Source: Acidobacteriota bacterium (GTDB lineage Bacteria > Acidobacteriota > Vicinamibacteria > Vicinamibacterales > UBA8438). Taken from it: a stretch of 39,113 nt of DNA. Every line of letters begins with the position of its first letter. The stretch's first letter is position 1. The position numbers and the translations under genes were made by a program. Below the pieces are notes generated by a model. The model did not search any database. It was not told the origin of the DNA and saw nothing but the letters and a program-made list of their open reading frames with translations. Location: the NCBI GenBank assembly GCA_026706755.1, contig JAPOYG010000567.1:1-39113 (forward strand). Reading direction: 5' to 3'. This document shows, one piece after another, positions 37,860-39,113 of the stretch.

Positions 37860-39113
37860 GCCCGCCCCGGGGGGGCGCTCATGCCCTCCGGGGGGCCGCG
37901 CGCGGAGGCAGCCGCCGCCTCGACGGTCACCGTGGCACTCGCCGTGGACGACGCGCCGCGGTCGTCCGTCACGACGAGGGTGACGACGTAGGTGCCTGCC
38001 ACGCGATACGTGTGCGTCACGCTGCCCCCTCGCGCCTCGGCCGCGGCGTCGCCGAACACCCAGGCGTGCTCGACGATCGTCCGTCCGGGGCGGGCGATGG
38101 AACGCAGCCCGGAGAAGGAGACCGGCCGGCCGACAACCGGCCGCTGCGGCGACACGTCGATTACCGCCGTCGGGTCGCCGCTGCCGACGGTGATCTCGCG
38201 CGTGGCGGTGGCGGAACTCCCTCGGTCGTCGCTCACGGCGAGCGTCACCGCGTAGACGCCCGCGCGTGCGTACCGGTGCTCGACCACGCGCCCGCGGCCG
38301 GCGGCCCCGTCGCCGAGCTTCCATTCGTAGGCCACGATGGGCCGGGCGGAGGTCGTCCGGCCCGCGTCGAAGACGACGGACGAGCCGGCGTCCGGCAGAG
38401 CGGGTGACACGTCGAAGGCCGGTGCGGGCACGGCCGCCGCATCCACGCCGACCACCTGCGTGACGGAGGCCGTGCGCTGATACGGATCCGTGACCTCCAG
38501 CCGGACCGGGTACGAACCCGGGGCCTCGAAGACATGCGAGACGGTCTGTCCGGCCGCGTGCACCCCGTCGCCGAAGCTCCACGTGAAGCCGGTCACGAGG
38601 CGCCGGGGGTCGTCCACGCACGCCGGAGGGCTGGGCCCTCCGCTCCGCGACGCGTCACAGAAGGGGGCGCTGAACAGCGTGGGTTCCCCAGCCGTCGCGG
38701 GGCTCGGGGCGTGGGTGAAGCCGGCCGCAACTCCGAACCCCGGAATGACCCGACCGGGGGGCACCAGCCGGATCGCCACGACTCGTGCGAGCGCGTTCGC
38801 ATGGTCCTCCGTCCTCGGCGTCACCCGAATCGTCACGGCGGTGCCGGGGTCGGGCTGCCCGGCGGGATTCGTCGACACGCGCGGCGCCGTGTACGAGAAG
38901 CGGGCTCGTCCTTCGGGGCCGGTTACGACGGAACGTGCCGAGAGCGCGCCAAAGTCCTGCCGCTCGCCCGACGCCACGATCTGGAGCGTCAGCGGGAGCC
39001 GCGGCACGGGTCGCGCGCGCCCGTCGAGGGCGAGCACCGACACGACCGAGCGGGCGATGCCGTCGAGGGGCAGCACGTCGGGAACGGCAGCGAGCTGCAG
39101 GGACAGCGCGAGC
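37856..39113 (-). CDS. PKD-repeat surface or secreted protein (5' end outside window)
   Basis: At least 419 residues; the frame stays open to the window edge, so the start and any signal peptide are not visible. The order is an Ig/invasin-like beta domain (LPLDGIARSVVSVLALDGRA, then LTLQIVASGE and GRARFSYTAP), followed by three PKD domains. Their cores are FTWSFGDGVHAAGQTVSHVF, YEWKLGDGAAGRGRVVEHRY and HAWVFGDAAAEARGGSVTHT, each followed by 'AG-Y-V-L-V-D--G--S'. Such proteins are extracellular adhesion or matrix modules. It ends coupled to the M24 peptidase gene (ATGA overlap), an odd link between a surface protein and housekeeping genes. Confidence 0.85.
   Translation of the reverse strand, partial: LALSLQLAAVPDVLPLDGIARSVVSVLALDGRARPVPRLPLTLQIVASGERQDFGALSARSVVTGPEGRARFSYTAPRVSTNPAGQPDPGTAVTIRVTPRTEDHANALARVVAIRLVPPGRVIPGFGVAAGFTHAPSPATAGEPTLFSAPFCDASRSGGPSPPACVDDPRRLVTGFTWSFGDGVHAAGQTVSHVFEAPGSYPVRLEVTDPYQRTASVTQVVGVDAAAVPAPAFDVSPALPDAGSSVVFDAGRTTSARPIVAYEWKLGDGAAGRGRVVEHRYARAGVYAVTLAVSDDRGSSATATREITVGSGDPTAVIDVSPQRPVVGRPVSFSGLRSIARPGRTIVEHAWVFGDAAAEARGGSVTHTYRVAGTYVVTLVVTDDRGASSTASATVTVEAAAASARGPPEGMSAPPGRA

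Overview
The window is very GC-rich Gram-negative bacterial DNA. Kdo/lipopolysaccharide genes point to an outer membrane. A ferredoxin-type 2-oxoglutarate oxidoreductase replaces the dehydrogenase complex, and the bc-type complex has a split cytochrome b and a multiheme cytochrome. Together these fit an Acidobacteriota-like organism, perhaps Vicinamibacteria; that placement is inference, since there is no rRNA gene here. Essentially all of the window is coding. I see no tRNA, CRISPR array, insertion sequence or phage gene.

Layout. (1) 1-7843: the 3' end of a CoA-transferase gene; a tartrate/D-malate dehydrogenase; on the minus strand glnK-amt (ammonium uptake) and an acyl-CoA dehydrogenase; on the plus strand a beta-hydroxyacid dehydrogenase, ApbE flavin transferase and nicotinamidase. 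(2) 7960-22647: about 14.7 kb with every gene on the minus strand. In transcription order it runs icd, mdh, sucC, sucD, korA, korB, ndk, a DUF2905 membrane protein, then a respiratory cluster of HEAT-repeat membrane protein, Rieske protein, b6-like cytochrome b, subunit IV-like cytochrome b and an eight-heme cytochrome c. This places the oxidative TCA steps from isocitrate to succinate, plus malate oxidation, next to a quinol-oxidising complex. (3) 22982-24577: serA on the plus strand, followed by a convergent unknown membrane protein. (4) 25347-31561: kdsB-pyrG-kdsA-kdsD-lapB-coaE, with overlapping stop/start codons. It makes and activates Kdo, supplies the CTP needed, and includes a LapB-like regulator of LPS synthesis. 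(5) 31583-34088: folD and a divergent sodium:alanine symporter. (6) 34052-39113: minus-strand PKD protein, M24 peptidase, accB, accC, thiE.

The main interest is the bc-type complex. Cytochrome b is split as in b6f complexes, has the b6-like heme-histidine spacing (14 and 15) and keeps the cysteine that in b6f binds heme c_n. The Qo-site PEWY motif reads APWY, so its glutamate is missing. The electron-accepting cytochrome is a membrane-anchored, coiled-coil, octaheme protein with no resemblance to cytochrome f or c1.

Smaller signals include a dispersed palindromic element with core GGAGTCTGCGC, found as two full copies and one half copy. Three genes have -10-like boxes spaced for leaderless transcripts. 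apbE may use a CTG start. Several strong hairpins lie at gene borders.
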